A stretch of DNA of 35,593 nucleotides from Gemmatimonadales bacterium (GCA_013820855.1 JACDHV010000007.1:1-35593), one strand, 5' to 3'; positions 17,049 through 26,269 are shown, counted from the first letter of the stretch. Numbers and translations: made by a program. Notes: generated by a model from the letters alone, not told the origin.

Positions 17049-17129
17049 ATGCCCGGCAGCCCCCGCAGCTCGCTCGCGATTCTTCCGCTCCGACTCTCTC
17101 GGAGAGGCGGCGCGCGGGCTTTCGGGTAG
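17049..17129 (+). CDS. Candidate 26-residue leader peptide of cimA (Leu/Ile codons)
   Basis: A short frame runs from ATG 17049 to TAG 17127-17129 and encodes 26 residues. Its middle holds a cluster of branched-chain codons: Leu9 (CTC), Ile11 (ATT), Leu12 (CTT), Leu14 (CTC) and Leu16 (CTC). ATT and CTT are AT-ending codons, unusual in this GC-rich DNA. The ATG falls at the predicted transcription start and has no Shine-Dalgarno, so translation would be leaderless. A terminator hairpin begins 26 bases after the stop and a branched-chain biosynthetic gene follows. Position, composition and context match a ribosome-mediated attenuator. Expression of the peptide is inferred. Confidence 0.6.
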   Translation: MPGSPRSSLAILPLRLSRRGGARAFG

Positions 17130-17154
17130 CAATCGCCCGATCCAGCAGCGGCTC

Positions 17155-17187
17155 GCGGCCTCTCGATCCGAGAGGCCGCTCTCTTTT
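17155..17187 (+). terminator. Intrinsic terminator in the cimA leader (attenuator)
   Basis: The arms GCGGCCTCTC (17155-17164) and GAGAGGCCGC (17170-17179) form a perfect 10-bp stem with loop GATCC, followed directly by TCTCTTTTTCC. It stands before cimA, not after a gene. An upstream GAGAGGC (17102-17108) is complementary to GCCTCTC (17158-17164) in the 5' arm, and CTCG (17098-17101) can also pair with CGAG (17169-17172). An antiterminator fold is therefore available. Confidence 0.75.
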
Positions 17188-17200
17188 TCCGGGAAGCCAC

Positions 17201-18781
17201 ATGCCCGCATCAACGCCGGCGCCGCCGGTCCGACTGTACGATACCACGCTGCGCGACGGCACCCAGCGCGAGGGACTCTCGCTGTCTGTGGAGGATAAGG
17301 TGAAGATCGCCCGCGCGCTGGACCGGCTCGGTGTGCACTACATCGAGGGCGGCTGGCCGGGCTCCAATCCCAAGGATGCCGAGTTCTTCCGGCGCATGCG
17401 GGTCGCGCCGCCGGCCGGCGCGAGGCTCGCCGCGTTCGGCAGCACCCGCCGGGCCGGCGTGCGCTGCGAGGACGACCCCAGCATCCGGGCGCTGGAGGAG
17501 GCCGCGACGCCGGTCGTCACCCTGGTGGGGAAGACCTCGACGCTGCACGTGGACCGGGTGCTCGAGACCAGCCGGGACGAGAACCTCCGCATGGTGGCGG
17601 ACAGCATCGCCTGGTTCAAGCGCCTCGGCCGGGAGGTCGTCTACGACGCCGAGCACTTCTTCGACGGCTGGCGGCTCGATCCGGGTTACGCCTTCGCGAC
17701 GCTCGAAGCCGCCGCCGCCGCGGGCGCGGACACGCTGGTCCTCTGCGACACCAACGGCGGCGAGCTGCCGGACGTCGTCGCCGAGCGGGTGCACGAGCTG
17801 CGCGCGCGGCTCGGCACCCCCCTCGGCATCCATCCCCACGACGACGCCGGGCTCGCGGTCGCCAACGCGCTCGCCGCCGTCGGCGCGGGCTGCGAGCAGG
17901 TTCAGGGTACCATCAACGGCTACGGCGAGCGCTGCGGCAACCTCGATCTCGTGCCGCTGGTCGCCACCCTCCAGCTCAAGCTCGGGCACCGCCTGCTCTC
18001 GGGAGACGCGCTCGGCAGGCTCAGCGAGATCTCCCACTATGTCGCCGACGTGGCGAACCAGCATCCCGATCCTCACGCACCCTACGTGGGCCGCAGCGCA
18101 TTCGCCCACAAGGGCGGGATCCACGTGGCCGCCATCGCCAAGGTTCCGGAAAGCTACCAGCACGTGGATCCCGCCCTGGTCGGCAACAGCTGCCGCGTGG
18201 TGGTGAGCGAGGTGGCGGGCCGGCGCAACGTCCGGATCCGCGCGCTGGAACTGGGTCTGGCCTCGGGCGGCGAGGAAGGCGCGGTGCTCCAGTTGATCAA
18301 GGAGCTCGAGCACCGGGGCTTTCAGTTCGAGTCGGCCGAGGGGTCGTTCGAGATGCTGCTGCGGCGGAAGGATCCCGCCTATCGCGCCCCGTTCGTCGTG
18401 GACGACTTCACTGTCATCGTGGAGAAGCGCGGGGGAGACGGCATCAGGGCACAGGCCACGGTCAAGCTCCGCGTGGGCGACGAGGTCGTGCACACCGCGG
18501 CGGAGGGAGACGGGCCGGTGAACGCCCTCGACCGGGCGGTACGAAAGGCACTGCTGCCGCACTACCCGGCGCTCGCCCAGGTGCACCTGGTGGACTACAA
18601 GGTGCGCATCGTGGACGAGCACCTGGGCACCGCCGCCCGCCCGAGGGTCATCATCGAGTCAGCGCGCGGGGCGGAGCGGTGGAGCACGGTCGGCTGCTCG
18701 GAAAACATCATCGAGGCGAGCTGGCTCGCCCTCTGCGACGCGCTGGAGCTGGCGCTGCTGAGGCCGGCGGCCGGCGATTGA
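17201..18781 (+). CDS. cimA: (R)-citramalate synthase
   Basis: Condenses pyruvate and acetyl-CoA to citramalate, opening the threonine-independent route to isoleucine. The 526-residue protein has the DRE-TIM metallolyase barrel (YDTTLRDGTQREGLSLSVEDK near 13-33; metal-binding HPHDDAGLAVAN from His211; GTINGYGERCGNLDLVPL) and a C-terminal allosteric dimer domain from about residue 400, as in CimA and isopropylmalate synthase. The early SVEDKVKIA and the GGWPGSNPKDAEFF segment favour the TIGR00977-type citramalate synthase over LeuA. ATG 17201 follows the attenuator; upstream in-frame codons run through the leader and are not coding. Regulation by attenuation in response to Leu/Ile-tRNA charging is inferred. 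Confidence 0.9.
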   Translation: MPASTPAPPVRLYDTTLRDGTQREGLSLSVEDKVKIARALDRLGVHYIEGGWPGSNPKDAEFFRRMRVAPPAGARLAAFGSTRRAGVRCEDDPSIRALEEAATPVVTLVGKTSTLHVDRVLETSRDENLRMVADSIAWFKRLGREVVYDAEHFFDGWRLDPGYAFATLEAAAAAGADTLVLCDTNGGELPDVVAERVHELRARLGTPLGIHPHDDAGLAVANALAAVGAGCEQVQGTINGYGERCGNLDLVPLVATLQLKLGHRLLSGDALGRLSEISHYVADVANQHPDPHAPYVGRSAFAHKGGIHVAAIAKVPESYQHVDPALVGNSCRVVVSEVAGRRNVRIRALELGLASGGEEGAVLQLIKELEHRGFQFESAEGSFEMLLRRKDPAYRAPFVVDDFTVIVEKRGGDGIRAQATVKLRVGDEVVHTAAEGDGPVNALDRAVRKALLPHYPALAQVHLVDYKVRIVDEHLGTAARPRVIIESARGAERWSTVGCSENIIEASWLALCDALELALLRPAAGD

Positions 18782-18788
18782 GGTCGCC

Positions 18789-18804
18789 GCCGGAACCTTC
18801 CGGC
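18789..18804 (+). terminator. Weak hairpin after cimA
   Basis: GCCGGAACCTTCCGGC is a perfect palindrome 8 bases after the cimA stop, followed by TCCTCC. With at most six pairs and no T-run it would be a weak terminator at best. Confidence 0.25.
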
Positions 18805-18859
18805 TCCTCCGCACGTTCCACCGATGTCCGTTCCCAGTACCCATACCCCGACAGGTTTC

Positions 18860-20236
18860 ATGAACACACCCGAGAAGTACAATGCCATCGTCATCGGGGC
18901 GGGTCAGGCGGGCGGGCCGCTGTCCACCACCCTCGCCCGTGCGGGTCGCAGGACCCTCCTGATCGAGCGCGAACACGTCGGGGGCACCTGCATCAACGAG
19001 GGATGCACGCCGACCAAGACGATGGTGGCCAGCGCGCGCGTGGCGTATTTGGCCGGGCGGGCCGGCGATTACGGGGTCGAAACCGGGACCGTGGGGCTGA
19101 ACCTCGGCCGGGTTCGAGAGCGTAAGCGGAACATCGTGAAGAGTTTCCGGGCCGCGAGCCTGCGGCGGATCGAGGCTACCGAGGGGGTGGACCTCGTGTG
19201 CGGGGAGGCCCGGTTCGTGGCACCCCGCACCGTGGCGGTGGACGGGCGGATCTTTCGGGCCGATCTCGTGTTCATCAACACCGGCGGCAGGTGCGCGGGT
19301 CCGGAGATCCCCGGCCTCGAACGCGCCGGGTTCCTCGACTCGACCTCGATAATGGAGCTCGACGCGGTGCCCGAGCACCTGGTCGTGCTGGGCGGCGGAT
19401 ACGTCGGGCTGGAATTCGCCCAGATGTTCCGCCGCTTCGGCAGCCGGGTCACGGTCGTGCAGCGCGCACGTCAGCTCCTGCCGCAGGAGGACGAGGACGT
19501 CGCCGAAGCGGTACTCGGCATTCTGCGCGAGGACGGCATCGACGTCCTCCTCGAGGCCGAGGCGCGTGCCGCCGAGCGGATCGACGAACGCACCCTGCGG
19601 CTCGCCGTCCGGACGTCCGAGGAAGAGCGATGGGTCGAGGGCTCCCACGTGCTTCTCGCCGCGGGCCGAGTGCCCAGCACCGACCGCCTCGGACTCGAGG
19701 CGGCGGCCGTGGAGACCGATGCCAGGGGCTTCGTCCGCGTCAACGAGCGGCTGGAGACCACCGCACCGGGAGTGTACGCCCTGGGCGACGTGAAAGGCGG
19801 CCCCGCCTTCACCCACATCTCATACGACGATTTTCGAATCATCCGGGCCAACCTGCTCGAGCAGGGCGGCAGAACTACCGCGGACCGCCTGGTGCCGTAT
19901 ACCGTGTTCATGGACCCGCAGCTCGGTCGCGTCGGTCTCACGGAGCGAGAGGCCAGAGGGCTGGGACGGCCGTATCGCGTCGCCACGATGCCGATGAGCA
20001 ACGTGGCCCGGGCGCTGGAGATGGACGAAGCACGAGGGATGATGAAGGTGCTGGTGGAGCCGGAGAGCCGGCAGCTCCTGGGGGCGGCGGTTCTCGGCAT
20101 CGAAGGCGGGGAGGTCATGGCGGCGCTGCAACTCGCCATGATGGGAAAGCTGCCGTATGATACGCTTCGCGATGCGGTCTTCGCCCATCCGACGCTGGCG
20201 GAGTCGCTGAACAACCTTTTCGCGACCCTCGACTGA
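18860..20236 (+). CDS. Mercuric-reductase-like pyridine nucleotide-disulfide oxidoreductase
   Basis: FAD flavoprotein of the class I disulfide reductase family, 458 residues. FAD motif VIGAGQAGGP (about 11-20), redox-active CINEGC (Cys44 and Cys49), NAD(P) motif VVLGGGYVGLEFAQ, the second FAD motif TTAPGVYALGDV, and the C-terminal AHPTLAE that carries the catalytic His and Glu are all present. It lacks the N-terminal heavy-metal domain and the C-terminal vicinal cysteines of true MerA, so mercury reduction is not supported. A disulfide reductase for a low-molecular-weight thiol or an unknown substrate is more likely. ATG 18860 fits the family; ATG 18824 is an in-frame alternative. It ends 21 bases before egtB. 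Confidence 0.85.
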   Translation: MNTPEKYNAIVIGAGQAGGPLSTTLARAGRRTLLIEREHVGGTCINEGCTPTKTMVASARVAYLAGRAGDYGVETGTVGLNLGRVRERKRNIVKSFRAASLRRIEATEGVDLVCGEARFVAPRTVAVDGRIFRADLVFINTGGRCAGPEIPGLERAGFLDSTSIMELDAVPEHLVVLGGGYVGLEFAQMFRRFGSRVTVVQRARQLLPQEDEDVAEAVLGILREDGIDVLLEAEARAAERIDERTLRLAVRTSEEERWVEGSHVLLAAGRVPSTDRLGLEAAAVETDARGFVRVNERLETTAPGVYALGDVKGGPAFTHISYDDFRIIRANLLEQGGRTTADRLVPYTVFMDPQLGRVGLTEREARGLGRPYRVATMPMSNVARALEMDEARGMMKVLVEPESRQLLGAAVLGIEGGEVMAALQLAMMGKLPYDTLRDAVFAHPTLAESLNNLFATLD

Positions 20237-20257
20237 GGGTCGGGCGAGGAGTCGCCG

Positions 20258-21577
20258 ATGACGATCGCCGTGGCGCCGGATCGCGCCCTGCTGCAAGCTC
20301 TCGCCGAGCGACTCGGCGAGGCCCGGGCCCGGACCTATCTCCTGGTGGCGCCGCTCAGCGACGAGGAGCTGCACACCCAGCACGATCCGCTGATGAGCCC
20401 CATCCTGTGGGATCTGGGGCACATCGCGCACTTCGAGGAGCTGTGGCTCACCCGCAACCTCGACGGCCCCATCGAGTTCGTCGAGATGCCCGGGATGTAC
20501 AACCCCTTCGAGCATCCCCGGAGCACGCGGGGGGCGCTGCCGCTGCCGGGACTCGCCGAGTGTCGCGCGATCATGGACGAGATCCGGAGTCGGGTCCTCG
20601 CCCGCGTTGCCGCCACCGACCTCGACGGCGCCAATCCTCTCCTTCGCGACGGCTACGTCTACCGCATGGTCCTGCAGCACGAGTACCAGCACAACGAGAC
20701 GATCCTCCAGACGCTCCAGCTCAAGCTCGGCGCACCGTACTCGCCGCCGGTGCGCTTCGACCTTCTCTCGGCGCGGGTCGCGCTTCCGAACGGCGAGATG
20801 GTGCGGTTTCCCGGCGGCGTGGTCGAGATCGGCACCGACGACCGGTCGGAGGCGTACGACAACGAGCGCTCGCGCCACGCGGTCGAAGTCCGGCCCTTCC
20901 TCATCGACGTGAACCCCGTCACCAACGGCGACTTTCTCCGCTTCATCGCGGCGGGCGGGTACACCAGCCCGGAGCACTGGTCCGAGGCCGGACGCCGCTG
21001 GGTCGCCGAGTCGGGCGCGCAGGCGCCGAAATACTGGTTCCCCGGCGAAGGCGGCTGGACGACGCGGGTCATGGACCGGACCGGGCCGGTGGACCCGAGC
21101 CATCCAGTCTGCCACGTGTGCTGGTACGAGGCGGAGGCGTTCGCGCGGTTCGCCGGCAAGCGGCTGCCGACCGAGGTCGAATGGGAGGCCGCCGCCTCCT
21201 GGGATCCCGCGACCGGCCGCAAGCGGCTGTTCCCCTGGGGTGACGAGCCCCCGTCTCCCGAGCTGGCCAACGTAGACCAGCTCGGCTTCGGCACGGCTCC
21301 AGTGGGTGCGTATCCGCGCAACCGTTCGCCGATCGGTTGCCGGGGCATGATCGGCGACGTATGGGAATGGACCGCGAGCGACTTCCGTCCGTGGCCCGGC
21401 TTCCAGGCCTTTCCCTACCAGGAGTATTCGGAGGCCTTCTTCGGCGACGAGTACAAGGTTCTCCGGGGGGGCTCGTGGGCCACCCGGCCCGGAGCGGTGC
21501 GCAACACGTTCCGCAACTGGGACTACCCCATCCGCCGCCAGATCTTCAGCGGCTTCAGGTGCGCCCATGACGCGTAG
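20258..21577 (+). CDS. egtB: Ergothioneine sulfoxide synthase
   Basis: Non-haem iron enzyme that joins hercynine to a cysteine-type thiol with O2. The 439-residue protein has an N-terminal DinB-like domain with the iron ligands (His55 in WDLGHIAHFEE, His141 and His145 in LQHEYQHNET) and a C-terminal formylglycine-generating-enzyme-like domain (KRLPTEVEWEAAA, GDVWEWTASDF, KVLRGGSWATRPGAVR). GAGGAG lies seven bases before the ATG. Its last 11 bases overlap egtD. The nearby GCS2-type egtA suggests gamma-glutamylcysteine as thiol donor, as in mycobacteria, but the missing egtC leaves direct use of cysteine possible. Confidence 0.93.
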   Translation: MTIAVAPDRALLQALAERLGEARARTYLLVAPLSDEELHTQHDPLMSPILWDLGHIAHFEELWLTRNLDGPIEFVEMPGMYNPFEHPRSTRGALPLPGLAECRAIMDEIRSRVLARVAATDLDGANPLLRDGYVYRMVLQHEYQHNETILQTLQLKLGAPYSPPVRFDLLSARVALPNGEMVRFPGGVVEIGTDDRSEAYDNERSRHAVEVRPFLIDVNPVTNGDFLRFIAAGGYTSPEHWSEAGRRWVAESGAQAPKYWFPGEGGWTTRVMDRTGPVDPSHPVCHVCWYEAEAFARFAGKRLPTEVEWEAAASWDPATGRKRLFPWGDEPPSPELANVDQLGFGTAPVGAYPRNRSPIGCRGMIGDVWEWTASDFRPWPGFQAFPYQEYSEAFFGDEYKVLRGGSWATRPGAVRNTFRNWDYPIRRQIFSGFRCAHDA

Positions 21578-22529
21578 ACCGCTCACCCGCGAGACGGCTG
21601 CCGACCCGCGGATGCTCGCGGAGGTGGCGGACGGCCTGTCCTCCCCCCAGAAGGAGCTGTCGCCCAAGTATTTCTACGACCAGCGAGGCTCCGAGCTGTT
21701 CGAGGAGATCACCCGGCTGGACGAGTACTACCCGACCAGAACCGAGCGCGCTCTGCTCGAAGAGTGGATGCCGTCGCTGATCGGGCGGCTCGGCTCCCGG
21801 TCGCTCATCGAGCTCGGCGCGGGCAGCGCCGAGAAGAGCCGCGTGATTCTCGACGCGATGCGGGCCGCGGGGACCGCGGCGCTCTATGTGCCGATCGACG
21901 TCAGCGCGACGTTCCTGAGCCGGACGGCGGCGCGGCTTCGGCGGGAATACCCGCGCCTGGCGGTCGAGCCGGCGATCGCCGATATCTCGGAGGAGTTCGA
22001 CGTTCCGCGCCGGGTGCCCCACCCGGCGCTCTACGCCTTTCTCGGCGGCACCATCGGCAACTTCTATCCACCCGCGGCGACCCGGCTGCTCGGCCGGGTG
22101 CGGGGCGCGATGGAGAGGGGCGACCGGTTCCTCATGGGGGTGGACCTGCGCAAGGACGTCGCCCGGATCGAGGCTGCCTACAACGACGAACGCGGCGTGA
22201 CCGCGGCGTTCAATCGAAACATGCTGCTGGTCCTCAACCACGAGCTGGGCGCCGACTTCGATCCGTCGGCGTTCGACCATCTGGCGTTCTACGAGCCGGT
22301 GGCGCACCGCATCGAGATGCACCTCGTATCCCGCCGGGAGCAGCTGGTGACGGTACCGGGCGTCGGCGCCATCCGGTTCGACGCCGGCGAGTCGCTCCGG
22401 ACCGAGATCAGCTGCAAGCACGACCGTGAGAGCGTCGCGCAGCTCTTCGAGGCCGCGGGGCTCGAGATCGAGGAGTGGCGGACCGATCCCGAGTCGCTCT
22501 TCGCGCTGGTGGTGGGGGCGCCGACGTGA
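21567..22529 (+). CDS. egtD: L-histidine N-alpha-methyltransferase
   Basis: Trimethylates histidine to hercynine using SAM, the first committed step of ergothioneine synthesis. The 320-residue protein shows LSPKYFYDQRGSELFEEIT, LDEYYPTRTE, the SAM-binding ELGAGSAEKS (about 82-91), AFLGGTIGNFYP and LMGVDLRKD, all typical of EgtD. It overlaps egtB by 11 bases and egtA by four (GTGA at 22526-22529), so the three genes are tightly coupled. Confidence 0.94.
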   Translation: MTRRPLTRETAADPRMLAEVADGLSSPQKELSPKYFYDQRGSELFEEITRLDEYYPTRTERALLEEWMPSLIGRLGSRSLIELGAGSAEKSRVILDAMRAAGTAALYVPIDVSATFLSRTAARLRREYPRLAVEPAIADISEEFDVPRRVPHPALYAFLGGTIGNFYPPAATRLLGRVRGAMERGDRFLMGVDLRKDVARIEAAYNDERGVTAAFNRNMLLVLNHELGADFDPSAFDHLAFYEPVAHRIEMHLVSRREQLVTVPGVGAIRFDAGESLRTEISCKHDRESVAQLFEAAGLEIEEWRTDPESLFALVVGAPT

Positions 22530-23782
22530 GTCGGACGCTGAGCGCGGCTCTCGAAGCCGATCTCGCGGAGCATGCTTTCGCCGCGCCGCCGAGCGCCTCG
22601 CTGATGCCCCGGCGGGTGGGCGCGGAGGTGGAGCTCATTCCCGTGGAAGCGTCCACCGGACGGCGATGTCCGCTGGAGAGCGGCGCCGTGCCGGGAACGT
22701 TGCCGCTGCTCCGGCGGTTCGGCGCGAGACAGGGATGGAAGGAGACCCGCACCGCGAAGGGCACGCCATGCTTCGAGCTGCCGGTCGGGGGCACGCTGAC
22801 CTTCGAGCCGGGCGGCCAGCTGGAGTACAGCACTCCCCCCTGCCGCTCGCCGAGCGCGCTGCTGGCGCTGCTGCGATCGGTGGTGCTCCCGCTCCGCGCG
22901 GCCGCCGCCGGCGAGGGCATCGAGCTCATGGCCGTCGGCATCGATCCGCTCAACTCGACCGAGGACGCCCCCCTGCTGCTGCGGACCCGGCGGTATGCAC
23001 GGATGGCGGAGTACCTCGGCCGGATCGGGCCGGCCGGCGCCAGGATGATGCGCCAGACGGCGGCGTTTCAGGTGAGCCTCGATCTAGACGACGAGCCCCG
23101 GCTGCGGTGGTCGGTGTCGAATGCCGCGGCGCCATACGTGACGGCGATCTTCGCGAACTCACCGGTGTACGCCGGCTCTGCCACCGGATGCCGGAGCACC
23201 CGCGCCCAGGTGTGGAGGGCCCTCGATCCCGCGAGAACGGGGCTGCCGTGGAATGGAGCGGCGCCGGTGACGGCGTATCTCGATTTCGCGCTGGGCGCGC
23301 CCGCGATCATGCTGCCGCAGCTGGGGGGCGAGCATCGCCCCTTCGGCGAATGGCTGCGGCACGCGCGACCCACGATGGCCGAGTGGCGCGATCACCTGAC
23401 GACGCTCTTTCCCGAGGTCCGGCCCCGCGGCCACCTGGAGCTGCGATCGTGCGACGCCGTCGCCCCCCGGTGGTACGCGGCCCCGATCGCGCTCGCCGTA
23501 GGGATCACCTACGACACGCGGGCACTTCGGGCGGCGGCCGATCTGCTGGGCCGCCCCGATCTCGGCCTGCTGGACCGCGCCGGCCGCCTCGGCCTCGGCG
23601 ACCCGGCGATCGGCCGCACCGCGGCACAGCTGGTGGACATCGCGCTGGCCGGATGTGAGTCGCTGGGTCCCGCCTACTTTCATCCCGCCGATCTGGAGCA
23701 GGCCCGCACCTTCTTCGACCACTACACCCGCCACGGCCGATCGCCGGGAGACGATCTCATCGGAGCGGAGATCGCGGCGTAG
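22526..23782 (+). CDS. egtA: Glutamate-cysteine ligase of the GCS2/EgtA type
   Basis: Forms gamma-glutamylcysteine, the sulfur donor used by mycobacterial-type EgtB. The 418-residue protein has the GCS2 motifs: [11 protein letters not shown] near residue 35, [16 protein letters not shown] near 95, then [26 protein letters not shown] and the C-terminal helical region. The GTG start at 22526 lies inside the egtD stop; an earlier in-frame start would sit within egtD. As a family member it could also serve glutathione synthesis, but no gshB is in view. The operon partner egtC (the glutaminase-type enzyme that removes Glu) is not seen. Confidence 0.85.
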   Translation: MSRTLSAALEADLAEHAFAAPPSASLMPRRVGAEVELIPVEASTGRRCPLESGAVPGTLPLLRRFGARQGWKETRTAKGTPCFELPVGGTLTFEPGGQLEYSTPPCRSPSALLALLRSVVLPLRAAAAGEGIELMAVGIDPLNSTEDAPLLLRTRRYARMAEYLGRIGPAGARMMRQTAAFQVSLDLDDEPRLRWSVSNAAAPYVTAIFANSPVYAGSATGCRSTRAQVWRALDPARTGLPWNGAAPVTAYLDFALGAPAIMLPQLGGEHRPFGEWLRHARPTMAEWRDHLTTLFPEVRPRGHLELRSCDAVAPRWYAAPIALAVGITYDTRALRAAADLLGRPDLGLLDRAGRLGLGDPAIGRTAAQLVDIALAGCESLGPAYFHPADLEQARTFFDHYTRHGRSPGDDLIGAEIAA

Positions 23783-23831
23783 CCGGCTCAGCGGCTGGGT
23801 TCGTGAGGCCATCCAATCCCACGGAGTGCCC

Positions 23832-24821
23832 GTGAAAGCGATTCGCGTCCACCGCACCGGCGGGCCCGAGGTGTTGCGCCTGGAAGACGTTCAGGTCCCT
23901 GAGCCCGGCACGGGCCAGGTCCTGATGCGGGTCGAGGCCGCGGGCGTCAACTTCGTGGACGTCTATCACCGAACGGGCCTCTACCCTGCCGCGCTCCCCT
24001 ACACGCCCGGCCGGGAGGCGGCGGGAATCGTGGAGCGTGTCGGCGACGGCGTCACGATCTGTCGTCCCGGAGACCGAATCGCCTCGGAGAGCCTCACGGG
24101 CGGCTATGCGGAGTTCGCCATCGTCGCGGCGGAGCGCATGGTGCCGCTGCCGGACGAGGTCGGCACCCGGGTCGCCGCCGCCGTCATCCTTCAGGGTCTC
24201 ACCGCGCACTACCTCGCCACGAGCACGTACCCGCTTCATCCCGGCGACACCTGTCTGGTGCACGCGGCGGCGGGTGGCGTGGGCCTGCTTCTCTGCCAGA
24301 TCGCGAGCCGACTCGGCGCCCGGGTGATCGGCACCGTCAGCACGGAAGAGAAGGCTCGCCTCGCGCTGGAGGCCGGGGCACACGAGGTCATCCTGTACGC
24401 CCGCGACGATTTCCAGGCGGAGACCAGGCGGATCACCGGCGGCGCGGGCGTGCAGGTCGTGTACGACTCGGTGGGGCGGACGACGTTCTTCGGGGGACTG
24501 GAGTGCCTCGCGCCGCGCGGTATGATGGTGCTGTACGGGCAGTCGAGCGGGCCGGTCGGCCCGTTCGATCCTCAGGTCCTCAATCAGAAGGGCTCCCTCT
24601 TCCTGACCCGGCCCACCCTGGCGCACTACACCTTCACCCGCGCCGAGCTGCTGCGGCGGACGGAGGAGCTGTTCGAGTGGGTCGCCGAGGGATCGCTCGC
24701 CGTGCGGATCGGCCGGGAATTCCCATTGGCCGCGGCGGCCAAGGCGCACGCCGAGCTCGAGTCGCGGCGCACGACGGGGAAAGTGCTCCTCGACGTTCAG
24801 TCCGGCATGGATGACCGGTGA
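23832..24821 (+). CDS. NADPH:quinone oxidoreductase (zinc-free MDR family)
   Basis: A 329-residue medium-chain reductase of the quinone oxidoreductase branch. Visible are [32 protein letters not shown], and the NADPH-binding [21 protein letters not shown] followed by [12 protein letters not shown]. The zinc ligands of alcohol dehydrogenases are absent. It reduces quinones or small electrophiles and is cytosolic. GTG 23832 was chosen because GGAG (23823-23826) lies five bases upstream and the family N-terminus [15 protein letters not shown] begins there. Its stop overlaps the sulfurtransferase start (GTGA at 24818-24821). Confidence 0.88.
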   Translation: MKAIRVHRTGGPEVLRLEDVQVPEPGTGQVLMRVEAAGVNFVDVYHRTGLYPAALPYTPGREAAGIVERVGDGVTICRPGDRIASESLTGGYAEFAIVAAERMVPLPDEVGTRVAAAVILQGLTAHYLATSTYPLHPGDTCLVHAAAGGVGLLLCQIASRLGARVIGTVSTEEKARLALEAGAHEVILYARDDFQAETRRITGGAGVQVVYDSVGRTTFFGGLECLAPRGMMVLYGQSSGPVGPFDPQVLNQKGSLFLTRPTLAHYTFTRAELLRRTEELFEWVAEGSLAVRIGREFPLAAAAKAHAELESRRTTGKVLLDVQSGMDDR

Positions 24822-25672
24822 TCGATCGGGCGCTGGTCACGACCGGGTGGCTGGCCGACCGGCTCGGCCATCCGAAGCTCCGGGTGGTGGACGGGTCCAT
24901 GTATCTCCCCGGCAGCGGGAGGGACGCAGCCGCGGAGTACGCGGAGGCGCAGCTGCCGGGTGCCGTCTTCTTCGACCTCGACGCCACCAGCGACCGCGAA
25001 TCGCCCCTGCCGCACATGATGCCCACAGCCGCGAACTTCGCGGAACGGATGAGCGCGCTCGGACTGGATGACGCGGACGACATCGTGGTCTACGATGGTT
25101 CCGGCACCAACCTGAGCGCCGCCCGGGTGTGGTGGATGTTCCGGGTGTTCGGCCACGTCTCGGTCGCGGTACTTGATGGGGGACTCGGGAAGTGGCGGCG
25201 GGAAGGGCGCCCGGTGCAGAGCGGCCTGGTGACGCGACCAGCCGGGCGGTTCACGGCCCGCCGGCCCGCCGACCGAACGGTGCGCGGCCTGGAGGAAGTC
25301 CGCCAGGCAGTCGAGCGCCGCGCCGAGCAGATCGTGGACATGCGATCGGCCGGACGATTCGCAGGCATCCATCCCGAGCCGCGGTCGGGTCTCCGAGGCG
25401 GTCACATCCCCGGCAGTCTCAATCTTCCATACCAGGAGCTGGTCGGCGAAGACGGCACCGTGCTTTCACCCGAAGCGCTGCGGCGGCGCATCGCGGCCGC
25501 CGGCATCGATCCGAGCCGCCCGATCATCGCGACGTGCGGCTCGGGGGTGAGCGCGTGCGCGCTGATCCACGCTCTTCACCTACTGGGCCACGAAGAGCCG
25601 GCCCTGTACGACGGTGCCTGGACCGAGTGGGGCGGTCGCGCCGATACTCCGGTCGAGAGCGGGGATCCCTGA
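24818..25672 (+). CDS. Two-rhodanese-domain sulfurtransferase (thiosulfate/3-mercaptopyruvate type)
   Basis: A 284-residue sulfurtransferase with two rhodanese domains. The inactive N-terminal domain includes [14 protein letters not shown] and [20 protein letters not shown]. The catalytic C-terminal domain has [17 protein letters not shown] and the persulfide cysteine (about Cys240) in [17 protein letters not shown] is close to the CG(S/T)GVTA loop of mercaptopyruvate sulfurtransferases rather than the CRKGVTA loop of thiosulfate enzymes, so 3-mercaptopyruvate is the likelier donor. It is last in the plus-strand redox block and could supply or remove sulfane sulfur for the neighbouring thiol pathway (inference). 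The spacer 25673-25789 has no clear terminator. Confidence 0.88.
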   Translation: MIDRALVTTGWLADRLGHPKLRVVDGSMYLPGSGRDAAAEYAEAQLPGAVFFDLDATSDRESPLPHMMPTAANFAERMSALGLDDADDIVVYDGSGTNLSAARVWWMFRVFGHVSVAVLDGGLGKWRREGRPVQSGLVTRPAGRFTARRPADRTVRGLEEVRQAVERRAEQIVDMRSAGRFAGIHPEPRSGLRGGHIPGSLNLPYQELVGEDGTVLSPEALRRRIAAAGIDPSRPIIATCGSGVSACALIHALHLLGHEEPALYDGAWTEWGGRADTPVESGDP

Positions 25673-25789
25673 ATCGCACCGGCTGGTGCCGACACGGAGC
25701 GAGGCCGGAAAAGGAGATCCGCCTGCCGCGGGTTGGGCGACAGGCGGGAGCCGAGTAGCTGGCGCGGCCGTGCCGGACTCGCTAGCCGG

Positions 25790-26269
25790 CTACCGGCTGG
25801 GTGGAGCCAGGTTCCCGCAGGCGATGATGGTCCGCAGGTTGTTGGCGGACGCGTGGACGCTGATGAAGTATTCGCCGGACCTGGGAACCATCACCGGCAC
25901 GTCGGCCGTGGATTCCGCCCGTCCGTTGCCTCCGACGCGAAGCGGTTTGTAGGCCTCCGCCGGGCCGAAGATTCCGCGATCGCTACCGCAGCGGCCCACG
26001 CGGACATGCCAGGGGTGCTCTCCACCAGGGACCGCGTTCGCGATCGAGACGAAGGCCCGGGTCCGGGAGCTGTCGCCATCCCTCGTCCCCATCCAGCCCA
26101 TGCCCCTCACCTGCAGGGCCCCGGCCATCTGAGGGGAGGGAGCGATGGTCGCATTCCACCGCGTGCCTCCGACGTCCCGGTTGGGGTCGATCTCCACGTT
26201 GCGGCCGCCGCCGCAGGCGACGACGCCGAGCGAACAGACGACGAGTCCCGCTGCCACCAGGTATGTCAT
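25790..26269 (-). CDS. Small lipoprotein with a Cu,Zn-SOD/CHRD-like appearance
   Basis: A 159-residue protein with a lipoprotein signal (hydrophobic MTYLVAAGLVVCSLGVVAC; the lipidated Cys would be residue 19, followed by GGG). The mature part has the repeat-like ARAFVSIANAVPG, EHPWHVRVGRCGSDRGIFGP, SGEYFISVHAS and RTIIACGNLAP. The pair of Cys (GRCG and IACG) and the PWHVRVG segment resemble CHRD or Cu,Zn superoxide dismutase-like beta barrels, but the His ligands of an active SOD are mostly missing. The function is unknown. GGAGG stands just before ATG 26269. Its downstream end converges with the sulfurtransferase gene. Confidence 0.65.
   Translation of the reverse strand: MTYLVAAGLVVCSLGVVACGGGRNVEIDPNRDVGGTRWNATIAPSPQMAGALQVRGMGWMGTRDGDSSRTRAFVSIANAVPGGEHPWHVRVGRCGSDRGIFGPAEAYKPLRVGGNGRAESTADVPVMVPRSGEYFISVHASANNLRTIIACGNLAPPSR

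Noticed and set aside
17012-17200. In-frame upstream extension of cimA
   Set aside because: It would translate through the promoter, leader peptide and terminator hairpin; the family N-terminus starts at 17201.
25784-25798. AGCCGG/CCGGCT hairpin at the end of the lipoprotein gene
   Set aside because: Only six pairs with a three-base loop overlapping the stop codon and no T-run; not enough for a terminator call.
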